Source: Miltoncostaea sp050249835
GTDB taxonomy: Bacteria > Actinomycetota > Thermoleophilia > Miltoncostaeales > Miltoncostaeaceae
Assembly (NCBI GenBank): GCA_050249835.1
Contig: JBFWPT010000003.1
Coordinates: 62,001 to 126,000, forward strand
Reading direction: 5' to 3'
Length of the DNA stretch: 64,000 bases
Below the pieces are notes generated by a model. It had not been told where the DNA came from. It did no database searches and worked only from the letters and a program-made list of their open reading frames with translations. Numbering within the stretch: the stretch's first letter is position 1; each line of letters starts with the position of its first letter. Both the position numbers and the translations under genes were made by a program. Below, one piece after another: positions 51,887 through 59,668 of this stretch.

Positions 51887-52447
51887 ATGGCGGCGACGGA
51901 GACCCTCCAGGATTGGGCGCCGGTCGTCGTTGCAGCGGTCGGCGGATTGAGCCTCATCGTGGCCGTGGCGACTCTCGCGAGGCTGCGTAAGCGCGCCTAC
52001 GAAGACCGCACCTACGAATACTTCCGGCGGTACGTTGACTGGCAGTTCGCCATCCGACTGTCAGCAGCAGCCGGCCACGCTGCGTGGGGGAACGCCAAGG
52101 CACTCACGCGCGTTGAGAAGGACGAGGTGATGCTGGCCGCCAACTACTTCGACGAGATGGCTGCCCACTACGTTCGCGGTCGACTCGACGAAGACCTCGT
52201 CCAAGAGCACTTCCGCGAACTGTCTGAAGGCTACTTCCAGCTCTTCGAGTGGTTCCTCCGCGACACCCAGAAGCGCGTGCCTTCGGCGTTTCGGGAATGG
52301 AAGGAGATGAACCGTCGGTTAAAGGCAGCCTGGCGCCCCGCCGATGGTTGGGAGAACCTCTTCGTCCGTACCCTCGACGCGGGCACACGGACGCGACTAG
52401 TGTCAACCTCCATCGAAGACGCTTCGAGTGCAGGAGGATCCACTTGA
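51887..52447 (+). CDS. membrane-anchored DUF4760-like protein, island-borne
   Basis: 186 aa. After MAATETLQDWAP comes one helix (VVVAAVGGLSLIVAVATLARL), a basic stop-transfer (RKRAYEDRTYEYF) and about 130 cytosolic helical residues (FYDEMAAHYVRG-like: NYFDEMAAHYVRGRLDEDLVQEHFRELSEGYFQLFEWFLRDTQKR). This topology recalls DUF4760-type proteins of unknown function. ATG 51887 chosen because the upstream frame is low-complexity. Codon use (GAA, TAC/TAT mix) and lower GC differ from the window, so horizontally acquired. Its stop overlaps a TTG of a 23-codon ORF. Confidence 0.65.
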   Translation: MAATETLQDWAPVVVAAVGGLSLIVAVATLARLRKRAYEDRTYEYFRRYVDWQFAIRLSAAAGHAAWGNAKALTRVEKDEVMLAANYFDEMAAHYVRGRLDEDLVQEHFRELSEGYFQLFEWFLRDTQKRVPSAFREWKEMNRRLKAAWRPADGWENLFVRTLDAGTRTRLVSTSIEDASSAGGST

Positions 52448-52515
52448 CGACGGACGCTCTACTCGGTCCAGGCCCATACGGACCGTTTCCGGGCAAGGGC
52501 GGAGGCGGGAGGTAG
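52444..52515 (+). CDS. putative 23-residue Gly/Pro-rich peptide
   Basis: TTG 52444 overlaps the stop of the membrane protein (TTGA) and is preceded by AGGAGG at 52432-52437, the best SD in this island. Reads MTTDALL, then GPGPYGPFPG, then KGGGGR. Too short for homology assignment. The strong SD and coupling argue that it is translated; it may be a leader or a real peptide. Confidence 0.45.
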   Translation: MTTDALLGPGPYGPFPGKGGGGR

Positions 52516-52593
52516 CTCGGGCCGCGGCGCCCCACGCCGCGGACCACTGATGTCCTTGGCCTGCCTGCCGGCACCGCCGGGGGTGCGAACGAG

Positions 52594-53097
52594 TCAACCT
52601 TGCCTGAGCAGCTCCTCTAGACGCTCCAGGGCCGCTGACGCCGTGCGGTGGTCAGCCTTGGCTTCCTCGCGCTGCGAACGGCGATCGTCGAAGTCGTTCG
52701 CCAAGTAGTCCCGGACGATCCACCCGGCTGACATGAGGGCGTTCCCGACGGCGACGCTTGCATCCCTGAACGCCGTCCGGACCTCTGCGGAGGGGTGCAT
52801 CGTCGCGACGGTCAGTGCCTCGGTGTGGATCGTCTGCCAACGGCTCCAGCGATCCTCGTGGGCCTCACCTGAGCGGGGTCCGAGGTTCATGGAGACCCGG
52901 TCCGGGTTTCCTTCCTGGAGCAGCTTCCAGAGGGGGCCGATGACGGCAGCCGACCGCTCCATGAGCCGTTCCCGGCGTTCGAGGCGGCTCTGTTCCCGCT
53001 GGTGGCGGGTCAAGAGGTAGACGCCCCCCAGGGACGCGACTGCTGTGAGCAGCGCGGCGCCGAGCGCGACGGTCACCGTGGCCCATGCGGGGAGCAC
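52594..53097 (-). CDS. membrane-anchored coiled-coil protein, island-borne
   Basis: 167 aa. One N-terminal helix (ATVTVALGAALLTAVASLGGVYLL) and a cytosolic part starting TRHQREQSRLERRERLMERSAAVIGPLWKLL, continuing to LEELLRQG; mostly coiled coil. The topology mirrors the convergent membrane protein at 51887. GTG 53097. No family recognised; similar short TM-plus-helix proteins occur on actinobacterial prophages and islands. Lower GC than the surroundings. Confidence 0.6.
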   Translation of the reverse strand: MLPAWATVTVALGAALLTAVASLGGVYLLTRHQREQSRLERRERLMERSAAVIGPLWKLLQEGNPDRVSMNLGPRSGEAHEDRWSRWQTIHTEALTVATMHPSAEVRTAFRDASVAVGNALMSAGWIVRDYLANDFDDRRSQREEAKADHRTASAALERLEELLRQG

Positions 53098-53124
53098 GTG
53101 GGCAGACTAGACCGGGAGGCGGAC

Positions 53125-53409
53125 CTACCAGTCCCTGCTCCTGGGACTCTCCCTCGCGAGCGGATACGAGACCGGCTCGCCGCGGCGGCCGGCGGTCGCC
53201 CGGTTGCAGGCGCGGTGCTCCGGCCCGCTGTAACGGGTGCGGTCGTGGTCGTCGTGGCCGAGGTCCCACGGCTCACCAGGCTCGATCGGCAGGCCGCAGC
53301 GGGCGCAGCAGACGCGGCCGGTGGCGACCGACACCGCCCACCTCGCCCGGACCTGCTGGTGCACCCAGCCGTAGCCGCGGGCGGTGGTCGACTCTCTGGC
53401 GGGGGTCAA
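53125..53409 (-). CDS. small HNH-type protein
   Basis: 94 aa. RGYGWVHQQVRARWAVSVATGRVCCARCGLPIEPGEPWDLGHDDHDRTRYSGPEHRACNRATAGRR has the CxxC zinc site, the DLGHDDH and the EHRACN of phage-type HNH endonucleases. TTG 53409 overlaps the truncated sigma gene stop; the real start may be later (a GTG at the GWVHQQV region). Fits a prophage or AICE remnant. Whether it is active is unknown. Confidence 0.75.
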   Translation of the reverse strand: MTPARESTTARGYGWVHQQVRARWAVSVATGRVCCARCGLPIEPGEPWDLGHDDHDRTRYSGPEHRACNRATAGRRGEPVSYPLARESPRSRDW

Positions 53410-53813
53410 CGGGTGACCCCGTGGGCGAGGGGGCGCCGGGTGGGAGTGGCCGATGGTGGCCGGTGGGCGCCCCGGCGCCCCGCCCCTTCGCCCACCGCTA
53501 CGACGGCGTCGTCCTTCACGCCGCGGGTGACGTTGACGGCCCAGGAATGGTCCCGGAAGTGCCGGCGGATCTCGCCGAGGATGGTCGGGGCCGCGAAGGA
53601 CCGGAAGTCCCCCCGGGCGGGATCGAACCGGTCGGCGGCCTTGATGAGGCCGATCATCCCCGCCTGGACGACGTCGTCCATCGGCTCACCGGCCGCCACA
53701 TAGCGGCGGGCGAGGCCCTCGACGAGGCCCATGTTCTGCACGATCAACTCGTCGCGCGTGCCGCGGCCGAGGCCCGGGGGCCTCTCCGCGCGCGCCGTCG
53801 TTGCCAGGGCCAT
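53406..53813 (-). pseudogene. SigB/SigF-type sigma factor truncated after region 2
   Basis: ATG 53813 after GGAGG gives 135 aa: RDELIVQNMGLVEGLARRYVAAGEPMDDVVQAGMIGLIKAADRFDPARGDFRSFAAPTILGEIRRHFRDHSWAVNVTRGVKDD is complete region 2 (with the region 1.2-2.4 core and the RHFRDHSWAV block). The sequence then diverges (AVVAVGEGAGRRGAHRPP) and stops where the HNH gene begins. Normal members are about 260 aa with regions 3 and 4. The 3' part was likely lost when the island inserted. Confidence 0.75.
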
Positions 53814-53938
53814 CGCCCGACCTCCGTCCGTCATGTCATGGGGCACGACTGCGGCTGACGGGGACTGGGGCAGCGACAGGTGTCCCACTAACTGCCCGCC
53901 GCGGTGCGATCGGGAACATGTGTACCCCCGCCCCTGCG

Positions 53939-53963
53939 GTTTCGCGGGCGGGAGGCCGGGTAC
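53939..53963 (+). promoter_or_regulatory. SigB/SigF-type promoter
   Basis: GTTT (53939-53942), 15-nt spacer, GGGTAC (53958-53963). This is the consensus of general-stress SigB/SigF promoters. The GTG of the next gene is 11 nt downstream, so the mRNA has almost no leader. Confidence 0.7.
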
Positions 53964-53974
53964 CGCTGGCCGAC

Positions 53975-54469
53975 GTGTCCACCTCCGACCAGCCTCGCCT
54001 GCTGCGGGCATACCTGGCCGACCACCTGCAGCTCCTCCGCTCGGCGCGTGAGCTCGCGGCCCGGGTGCGGCGGCGTGAGCGGGGTGCCGCGGGGGTCGCG
54101 CTGCTCGACGACGTCCTCGCCGAGCTGAGCCGCAACGAGGCCGTCGCCATCGCCTTCCTGCGCCAGCTCGGAGCGGGGCCTCCCGGACTGCGCCTCGCGC
54201 TGGGAACCGCGGCCGAACGGGTGGGCCGGCTGAAGCCGAACGGCCGTCTGTTCCGCCCGTCGCCGCTCGCGCTGGTCTTCGAGGTGGAGGTCCTGGAATC
54301 GCTCCTGGAGATGTCGGCGCGCTGCTGGCGGGCCGTGGACCGCGCCGGCGTCGCCGCGCCCGAGGTGGTGGCCGCACGCGCGGACGCGCTCGAGGGGCTG
54401 GTGCCACGTCTCGAGGCCTGGCGGCTGCAGGCGGCCGCCGACGCCCTCGGCGTCGGGGAGCCCACGTGA
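53975..54469 (+). CDS. helical protein of unknown function, probable general-stress gene
   Basis: 164 aa, all-helix, no membrane segment: RLLRAYLADHLQLLRSARELAARVRRRERGAAGVALLDDVLAELSRNEAVAIAFLRQLGAGPPGLRLALGTAAERVGRLKPNGRLFRPSPLALVFEVEVLESLLEM. It could be a ferritin-like bundle, but no metal ligands (ExxH) are seen. GTG 53975 sits 11 nt after GGGTAC. Overlaps the DUF1990 gene by 4 bp. Unknown family. Confidence 0.7.
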   Translation: MSTSDQPRLLRAYLADHLQLLRSARELAARVRRRERGAAGVALLDDVLAELSRNEAVAIAFLRQLGAGPPGLRLALGTAAERVGRLKPNGRLFRPSPLALVFEVEVLESLLEMSARCWRAVDRAGVAAPEVVAARADALEGLVPRLEAWRLQAAADALGVGEPT

Positions 54470-55824
54470 CCCGCGGTGCGAGCCCCGGAGGCCGCGCGGC
54501 CGACGTGTTCGCGCGCACGTGGGGCGCGCTCCGGTGGCCCGTCGGCATGGCGATCGCCGCCTACCGGGTCGCGCGGAGGGTCGATGTCGTGCGGACGTCG
54601 GAGACCCGGCCGGGCGTGGACCCCGGGGTCACGGACCGTCCGGTGCCCGGCCCCGCCTCCGACGTCCAGCCCCGCGCCGACGGCGCGGGGCCATCCATGC
54701 GCCGCCGGTACCGCCTCCGCGTCGAGGGCGCCCGGCTGACGCCGGAACGCCTCATCTCGACCCTCGCGCTCGATCCCAACCTCGCGTCGCCGTTCGAGGT
54801 GGCCCGCTTCGTGAAGACGGCGGGACGCCTGGGAGAGCTGGTCGAGGGCGACGAGTACCTCGTCTGGATGCCCGGGCCGTGGAACGGCCCGGTCCGGGTC
54901 GCGGGCCGTACGCCGACGTCGTTCCGTCTCGCGACCCTCCAGGGGCACATGGAGGCCGGCGAGATCGAGTTCTCGGCCCGACGCGAGGGCGAGGAGCTCG
55001 TGTTCGACATCGAGTCGTCCGCGCGCAGTGGCGACACGCCCTTCCGGCTGCTCTACGGCCCTCTCCGCCTCGGGCAGGAGTTCCAGCTGCACATGTGGGT
55101 GGAGTTCCTCCAGCGCTCCGCGCGCCTGGCGGGTGGCACGCCGGCAGGCCCCGCGGAGGTCACCACGATCCGGTACCCCGACGACCGCGGCGAGCCGTCG
55201 CGGAGGGCCTCGCGACGGACGATGCGGGCCCTGGACTCACTGCGCGCCCGGTCGCCCAACTACACGCCGGAGGACCTCGCGAAGCTCGACCGGGCGGTCG
55301 GGTGGCGGGTGGACGACCACCGCGTCGAGCTCCCGGCCGAGGAGCCCGGTCCGCCCACGGATCACGGGTCGTGGGCCGCGGCGGTCGAGATCGCACGCCG
55401 GTACGAGTTCGCCGACCCCCGCCTCATCCAGGCCGTGTACTACACGGGTGGTCCGCTCGACGGCCGCGACATGCTCCTGGAGGGCCGGTTCCTGGGCATG
55501 CGGTTCATGCTCGGGGTCCGCGTCGTCGCCTCGGTCGACGAGACCGGCTCGCTCGACGACCGCCCGGCGCGGCTGTGGGGCTGGAGCTACGGAACCCTCG
55601 AGGGCCATCTCGAGACGGGGCGCATGGACTACCTGGTGGTGAAGTTCCTCGACACGGGCGAGGTCGAGTTCCGGATCCACGCCGTGTCTCACGTCTCGCA
55701 CATCCCGAACCCCTTCGTGCGGGCCGGGTTCCGCATCTTCGGCCGTCACCTCCAGCGCCGGTTCGCCCGGACGGCGACCGCGCGCATGAAGCTCCTGGTC
55801 GAGGCGGAACTCGGGCCCGGCTGA
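54466..55824 (+). CDS. tandem DUF1990 domain protein
   Basis: 452 aa, larger than the usual about 170-aa DUF1990 protein, and with two copies. The N-terminal copy has MPGPWNGPVRVAGRTPTSFRLATLQGHMEAGEIEFSA; the C-terminal copy has RLWGWSYGTLEGHLETGRMDYLVVKFLDTGEVEFRIHAVSHVSHIPNPFVRAGFRIFGRHLQRRFARTATARM, with the GTLxGHxExG signature in each. The fold is START-like; the function is unknown. GTG 54466 overlaps the upstream gene. Same operon as the helical protein under the GGGTAC promoter. Confidence 0.85.
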   Translation: MTRGASPGGRAADVFARTWGALRWPVGMAIAAYRVARRVDVVRTSETRPGVDPGVTDRPVPGPASDVQPRADGAGPSMRRRYRLRVEGARLTPERLISTLALDPNLASPFEVARFVKTAGRLGELVEGDEYLVWMPGPWNGPVRVAGRTPTSFRLATLQGHMEAGEIEFSARREGEELVFDIESSARSGDTPFRLLYGPLRLGQEFQLHMWVEFLQRSARLAGGTPAGPAEVTTIRYPDDRGEPSRRASRRTMRALDSLRARSPNYTPEDLAKLDRAVGWRVDDHRVELPAEEPGPPTDHGSWAAAVEIARRYEFADPRLIQAVYYTGGPLDGRDMLLEGRFLGMRFMLGVRVVASVDETGSLDDRPARLWGWSYGTLEGHLETGRMDYLVVKFLDTGEVEFRIHAVSHVSHIPNPFVRAGFRIFGRHLQRRFARTATARMKLLVEAELGPG

Positions 55825-55849
55825 GCGCGGCGGTTCGACCGCGGCTCGC

Positions 55850-55874
55850 GTTTCGCAGCGTTCCGACCGGGTAC
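55850..55874 (+). promoter_or_regulatory. SigB/SigF-type promoter
   Basis: GTTT (55850-55853), 15-nt spacer, GGGTAC (55869-55874); 52 nt before ATG 55927, with GGAGGAGG SD in between. Confidence 0.7.
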
Positions 55875-55926
55875 CGCCCCGGCTCGCGGACACGATCCCG
55901 GCCCAGCCGGAGGAGGACGTCGAGCA

Positions 55927-56976
55927 ATGGGAGTGATCGAATCGGTACGGGGCGTGCTGTGGGCGCGCCGAAACCAGCCGGACGACGTCGCCTACGTCCT
56001 CGGGGCCTCACACGAGCGGTTCGCCCCCGCGGACCTCGTGCGTCACGCGGTCCTCGCCGAGGAGGCCGGGTTCGACGGGATCGCTGCCTCTGATCACCTC
56101 ACCCCGTGGTGGGAGCCCGGCGAGCCGTCGCCCGCCTACTGCGGTAACGCCTGGGTCTGGCTCGGCGCGGCCGGCCAGGCGACCCGGTCGATCTCGATCG
56201 GCACGGGCGTCACGGGGCTGGTCTGGCGCTACAACCCCGTCGTCGTGGCGCAGCAGCTCGCGACCCTCGAGAGCCTGTTCCCGGGGCGGGCGTATCTCGG
56301 CGCCGGGTCGAGCGAGGCGATGAACGAGGTGCCCGCGGGGATGTCCTGGCCGGACACCGCCGAGCAGCTCGCCCGCACGACCGAGTCGCTCGAGATCATC
56401 ACTCGCCTGCTCGACGGCGAGACCGTCACTTACACCGGCGAGTTCTTCCGCACGCGTCGCGCGCGGCTCTACCTGACGCCTCCGCGCCGCCCGCCGGTCT
56501 ACCTGTCGGCCTTCCACGAGGACATGGCCGAGGTCGCCGGCAGGCTCTGCGACGGCATCTGGACGCTCGCAGATCCGACAAGCGCCGGACCGGTGCTCGC
56601 GGCGTACCGGCGCGGCTGCGAGGACGCGGGGCGGGAGCCCGGCGAGGTCATCCTCCAGAGCCTCGCGTCCGTCGCCGGGACCGACGACGAGGCCCTCGAG
56701 ACCAGCCGCGAGTGGAAGGCCACGCTGCCCGGGGAGCTCTACACCGACGACATCCACGAGCCGCGGGACATCCAGGCGAAGGCGGACGACGTCTCCGACC
56801 GGACCTTCACGACGGCGAACCTCATCTCCGCCGACCCCGACAGCCACGTCCGGAAGCTCAAGCTGATGCGCGAGCTCGGCGCGACCGCCATCGTCATCGT
56901 CAACGCCTCGGGGGCCTCCCCGGAGGCCATGATCGGTCTGTACGGGTCCGAGGTGCTCCCGCGCATGCGTGACTGA
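55927..56976 (+). CDS. LLM-class F420-dependent oxidoreductase
   Basis: 349 aa TIM-barrel flavin/deazaflavin enzyme. YVLGASHERFAPADLVRHAVLAEEAGFDGIAASDHLTPWW is the F420-binding N-terminus; GTGVTGLVWRYNPVVVAQQLATLESLFPGRAYLGAGSSEAMNEVP and YTGEFFRTRRARLYLTPPRRPPVYLSAFHEDMAEVAGRLCDG are family blocks. Closest by pattern to the TIGR03557/FGD-like group. A general-stress promoter precedes it. Substrate unknown. ATG 55927. Confidence 0.92.
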   Translation: MGVIESVRGVLWARRNQPDDVAYVLGASHERFAPADLVRHAVLAEEAGFDGIAASDHLTPWWEPGEPSPAYCGNAWVWLGAAGQATRSISIGTGVTGLVWRYNPVVVAQQLATLESLFPGRAYLGAGSSEAMNEVPAGMSWPDTAEQLARTTESLEIITRLLDGETVTYTGEFFRTRRARLYLTPPRRPPVYLSAFHEDMAEVAGRLCDGIWTLADPTSAGPVLAAYRRGCEDAGREPGEVILQSLASVAGTDDEALETSREWKATLPGELYTDDIHEPRDIQAKADDVSDRTFTTANLISADPDSHVRKLKLMRELGATAIVIVNASGASPEAMIGLYGSEVLPRMRD

Positions 56977-56981
56977 CCCCT

Positions 56982-57020
56982 CCCGCGCGGCCGGCCTGAG
57001 GTTTGGGCCGGCCGCGCGGG
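56982..57020. terminator. hairpin terminator after LLM gene
   Basis: CCCGCGCGGCCGGCC / GGCCGGCCGCGCGGG, 15-bp perfect stem with 9-nt loop, right after the LLM stop at 56976. Confidence 0.75.
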
Positions 57021-57036
57021 CGGCAGACGACGGATC

Positions 57037-57912
57037 GTGAGCACCGCGTCCCGGGCAGTCGCCGGCCCCGAGAGCTGGCGTCAGGAGGGTGCCGACCTCG
57101 TGCGGGGGGTCTCCGGCGGGCTGCTGTTCGGCGTGCCCCTGCTCTACACGATGGAGGTCTGGTGGTACGGGTCGTGGGTGGATCCCCGCTGGGTGCTGGG
57201 GGCGCTGGCGATCTCGTTCGTCGTGGTCCTCGCGCTCAACCGCAGCTCCGGCTTCCGCGACACGCGCATCACCCACTGGCGCGAGGCGGCGGCCGACGGG
57301 GTGGAGATGGTCGCCATCAGCCTCGTGTGCGCCGGGGCGGTGCTCGTCCTGCTGCGGCAGATCACGCTCGACTCGTCGCTCGAGGAGGCCGTCGGCGTCA
57401 CCGTCTTCGAGGCGATCCCGTTCGCGTTCGGCGCCGCCCTCTCGCGGCAGCTGCTCAAGCACGTCGAGGGGGACGATGGGGAACGGGATGCGGCGGCCCA
57501 TGACCCGCAGGCGATCGGCCGGACGCTCGCCGACGTCGGTGCGGCCGCGGTCGGCGCCCTCGTGCTCGCCTTCAGCATCGCGCCCACGGATGAGATCCCG
57601 ATGGTCGCGCAGGCGGTCACCCCGCCGTGGCTGCTGCTCATCGTCGCCGCGTCGCTCGTGATCTCGTACGCGATCGTCTTCGCCGCGGACTTCCTGGACC
57701 AGGACGCCCGGCGCCGGCACGAGGGCCCGTTCCAGCGCCCGGTCCCGGAGACCGTCGGCGCCTACATCATCAGCCTCACCGTCTCAGCAGCCATCCTGGC
57801 CTTCTTCCAGCGGATCGGCCCCGACCAGTCGTGGGAGACCTGGCTCACCTACACGGTCGTGCTCGGGCTGCCCGCCACGATCGGTGGGGCGGCGGGGAGG
57901 CTCGCCGTATGA
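57037..57912 (+). CDS. TIGR02587 family membrane protein
   Basis: 291 aa, about eight helices (VSGGLLFGVPLLYTMEVWWYGSWVDP; ALAISFVVVLALNRSSGFRD; MVAISLVCAGAVLVLLRQI; VTVFEAIPFAFGAALSRQLL). FSIAPTDEIPMVAQAVTPPWLL is conserved in the family. Always paired with a TIGR02588 protein, as here. The pair is widespread on acid- or stress-related loci without assigned role. GTG 57037. Confidence 0.9.
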   Translation: MSTASRAVAGPESWRQEGADLVRGVSGGLLFGVPLLYTMEVWWYGSWVDPRWVLGALAISFVVVLALNRSSGFRDTRITHWREAAADGVEMVAISLVCAGAVLVLLRQITLDSSLEEAVGVTVFEAIPFAFGAALSRQLLKHVEGDDGERDAAAHDPQAIGRTLADVGAAAVGALVLAFSIAPTDEIPMVAQAVTPPWLLLIVAASLVISYAIVFAADFLDQDARRRHEGPFQRPVPETVGAYIISLTVSAAILAFFQRIGPDQSWETWLTYTVVLGLPATIGGAAGRLAV

Positions 57913-58313
57913 GCGGCAGAGATCGCGCCGAGCGCCCGCCGCGCACCACCGCCGAGTGGGTGACCCTCGGCGTGTCCATCGTGCTCGTGGGCCTGGTGCT
58001 CGCGGTGATCGTCGTCGCGTGGGTGACCGGGTCGGAGGGCCCTCCCGACCTGGTCGTCGAGCGTGACGGCCCCGTCGTGGTGGAGGGCGGCAGGTGGCGC
58101 GTGCCGTTCGCGGTCCACAACGACGGCGACGAGGCGGCGGACCAGGTGCAGGTCGTCGCCGATCTCGTGATCGACGGCAGGGTCGAGGGGGAGGGCGAGC
58201 AGACGTTCCCGTTCATGTCCTCCGGCGACACGGAGCGCGGCGAGTTCCTGTTCGGCAAGGACCCCGCCGACGGCACGCTCACGCTCGAGGTCGCGAGCTG
58301 GTCGCAGCCCTAG
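57909..58313 (+). CDS. TIGR02588 family protein
   Basis: 134 aa. One N-terminal helix (AEWVTLGVSIVLVGLVLAVIVVAWVT) then an extracytoplasmic beta-sandwich: VVEGGRWRVPFAVHNDGDEAADQVQVVADLVIDGRVEGEGEQTFPFMSSGDTERGEFLF. ATG 57909 overlaps its TIGR02587 partner (ATGA). Role unknown; the pair probably forms a membrane complex. Converges with the decarboxylase gene, sharing 4 bp. Confidence 0.9.
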   Translation: MSGRDRAERPPRTTAEWVTLGVSIVLVGLVLAVIVVAWVTGSEGPPDLVVERDGPVVVEGGRWRVPFAVHNDGDEAADQVQVVADLVIDGRVEGEGEQTFPFMSSGDTERGEFLFGKDPADGTLTLEVASWSQP

Positions 58314-59668
58314 CCGCCGTCGACCGGATCCAGCTCCGCCGTGCCGCCGGGGCCGATCACGAGGTTGCGCGCAAGTGGCATCTGGTGGGACGAGCTCTCC
58401 AGGATGTGCATGAGGTAGCCCGCCGTGTTCGGGAACACCACGAGGTCGCCGATCCCGACGCCCTCGGGAAACCGGAGGCGCCGCCAGGTGAGGAGCTCAG
58501 CCTCGATGCAATAGGCGCCGGTGAGGAAGCCCTCTATCGGCTCGCCGGCGTCCTCCCCGGTGGGGAGGAGAAGCGGGTCCACCAGGAAATCGTCGGAGGT
58601 CGAGCGGCACTGGGTGCGGTTCATCTCGACACCGATGAGCCAGTCGCCGTCGCGCCGTGGCTTGCGGTGCACCACCCGCGCGACGGTCATGCCGCAGCCG
58701 TCGAGCAGCGCACGGCCAGGTTCGCAGCGCAGCTGGAGGCGGCGCTCGCGGAGCGCTCCGGCCACCGTGCCGGACCCCTCGGCGAGGGCCGCCCCGAGCA
58801 CGTCCGTCAGCCACTGCCCCCGGACGGGGGATTGGTGGTACGGGTACGTAGGCCCGATGGGGTGGCCGTCGTAGGTCAGGTTCCCGCCGGCCGCGGCTGC
58901 CCCGAAGCGTTGCCACTGCCCGCCGTCCTCCAGGTAGCTCATCGGAATGCCGCCTCCGATGTCGAGGAAGGTGGCGTCGTGGCCCGCCGCGCGGAGGGCG
59001 TCGACGAGTGGGAGGGCCTGGCTCATCGCCAGGACGCGGTCCGCCGAGGCGTAGCCGTCCAGGTGGAAATGGACCCCGTCGAACCGGATCCCGGCGCGCG
59101 GCTCTCCGCGGGCGATCGCGAGCGCCTCCTCCGGCGCGAAGCCGAAACGCGACGGGGGGCGGCCGGGGCCGAGGTCGGCGGTCAGCCGCAGGGCCGCGCG
59201 GGCCTGCTGGCCGAGCGCCGTGGCGACGGAGGACAGCGCGCGCAGCTCATCCGGGTTGTCGAGGGCGACCGTGACGCCCGACCGGACGCAGAGCTCCAGC
59301 AGGGAGCGCGGCTTCACGGCCGCGGTCATCACCATCCGGGACCCGGAGACGCCCCGCTCGAGGGCCTGCTGCAGCTCCGGCTCGCTCGCCAAGTCCACAC
59401 CCAGCCCCAGCCGCCGCGCCTCGTCGACGAATGACAAGGCCTTGTTGGCCTTGCGGGCGAAGAAGATCCCGAGCTCGACCCCTGCGCGCGACGCTGCGTC
59501 CGCCAGCTCGGCGGCGTTGCGCGCCATGGGCCCCGGAGCGATGAGGTTGAGCGGCGACCCGTGGCTCTCCACGAGGTCGCGCAGCCGGTCCGGCGTGCCA
59601 CACAACACGACCTGCCAGTCCTCCAGCCGGGCGTCGAGAGGCACCATGCCGCGGCAGCGGGCCCTCAC
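58310..59668 (-). CDS. Y4yA-like PLP-dependent decarboxylase (fold type III)
   Basis: 452 aa, alanine-racemase-like barrel. FARKANKALSFVDEARRLGLGVDLASEPEL holds the PLP-binding Lys; VHFHLDGYASADRVLAMSQAL, FLDIGGGIPMSY (phosphate loop), CEPGRALLDGCGM and the C-terminal GAYCIEAELLTWRRLRFPEGVGIGDLVVFPNTAGYLMH (catalytic Cys/Asp region) follow the Orn/DAP decarboxylase family. Third gene of an overlapping operon (GTG 59668 in the FAD gene stop; ATG 59647 is an alternative). Related enzymes act in siderophore or polyamine making; here substrate unknown. Confidence 0.85.
   Translation of the reverse strand: MRARCRGMVPLDARLEDWQVVLCGTPDRLRDLVESHGSPLNLIAPGPMARNAAELADAASRAGVELGIFFARKANKALSFVDEARRLGLGVDLASEPELQQALERGVSGSRMVMTAAVKPRSLLELCVRSGVTVALDNPDELRALSSVATALGQQARAALRLTADLGPGRPPSRFGFAPEEALAIARGEPRAGIRFDGVHFHLDGYASADRVLAMSQALPLVDALRAAGHDATFLDIGGGIPMSYLEDGGQWQRFGAAAAGGNLTYDGHPIGPTYPYHQSPVRGQWLTDVLGAALAEGSGTVAGALRERRLQLRCEPGRALLDGCGMTVARVVHRKPRRDGDWLIGVEMNRTQCRSTSDDFLVDPLLLPTGEDAGEPIEGFLTGAYCIEAELLTWRRLRFPEGVGIGDLVVFPNTAGYLMHILESSSHQMPLARNLVIGPGGTAELDPVDGG

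Noticed and set aside
51606..53410. Complete integrative element with att sites
   Set aside because: No integrase, and no second copy of the tRNA 3' end in the island or up to 54 kb.
53922..53927. Minus-strand GGGTAC as promoter of the truncated sigma gene
   Set aside because: No GTTT-like -35 at 14-15 nt and over 100 nt to the start; too weak to call.
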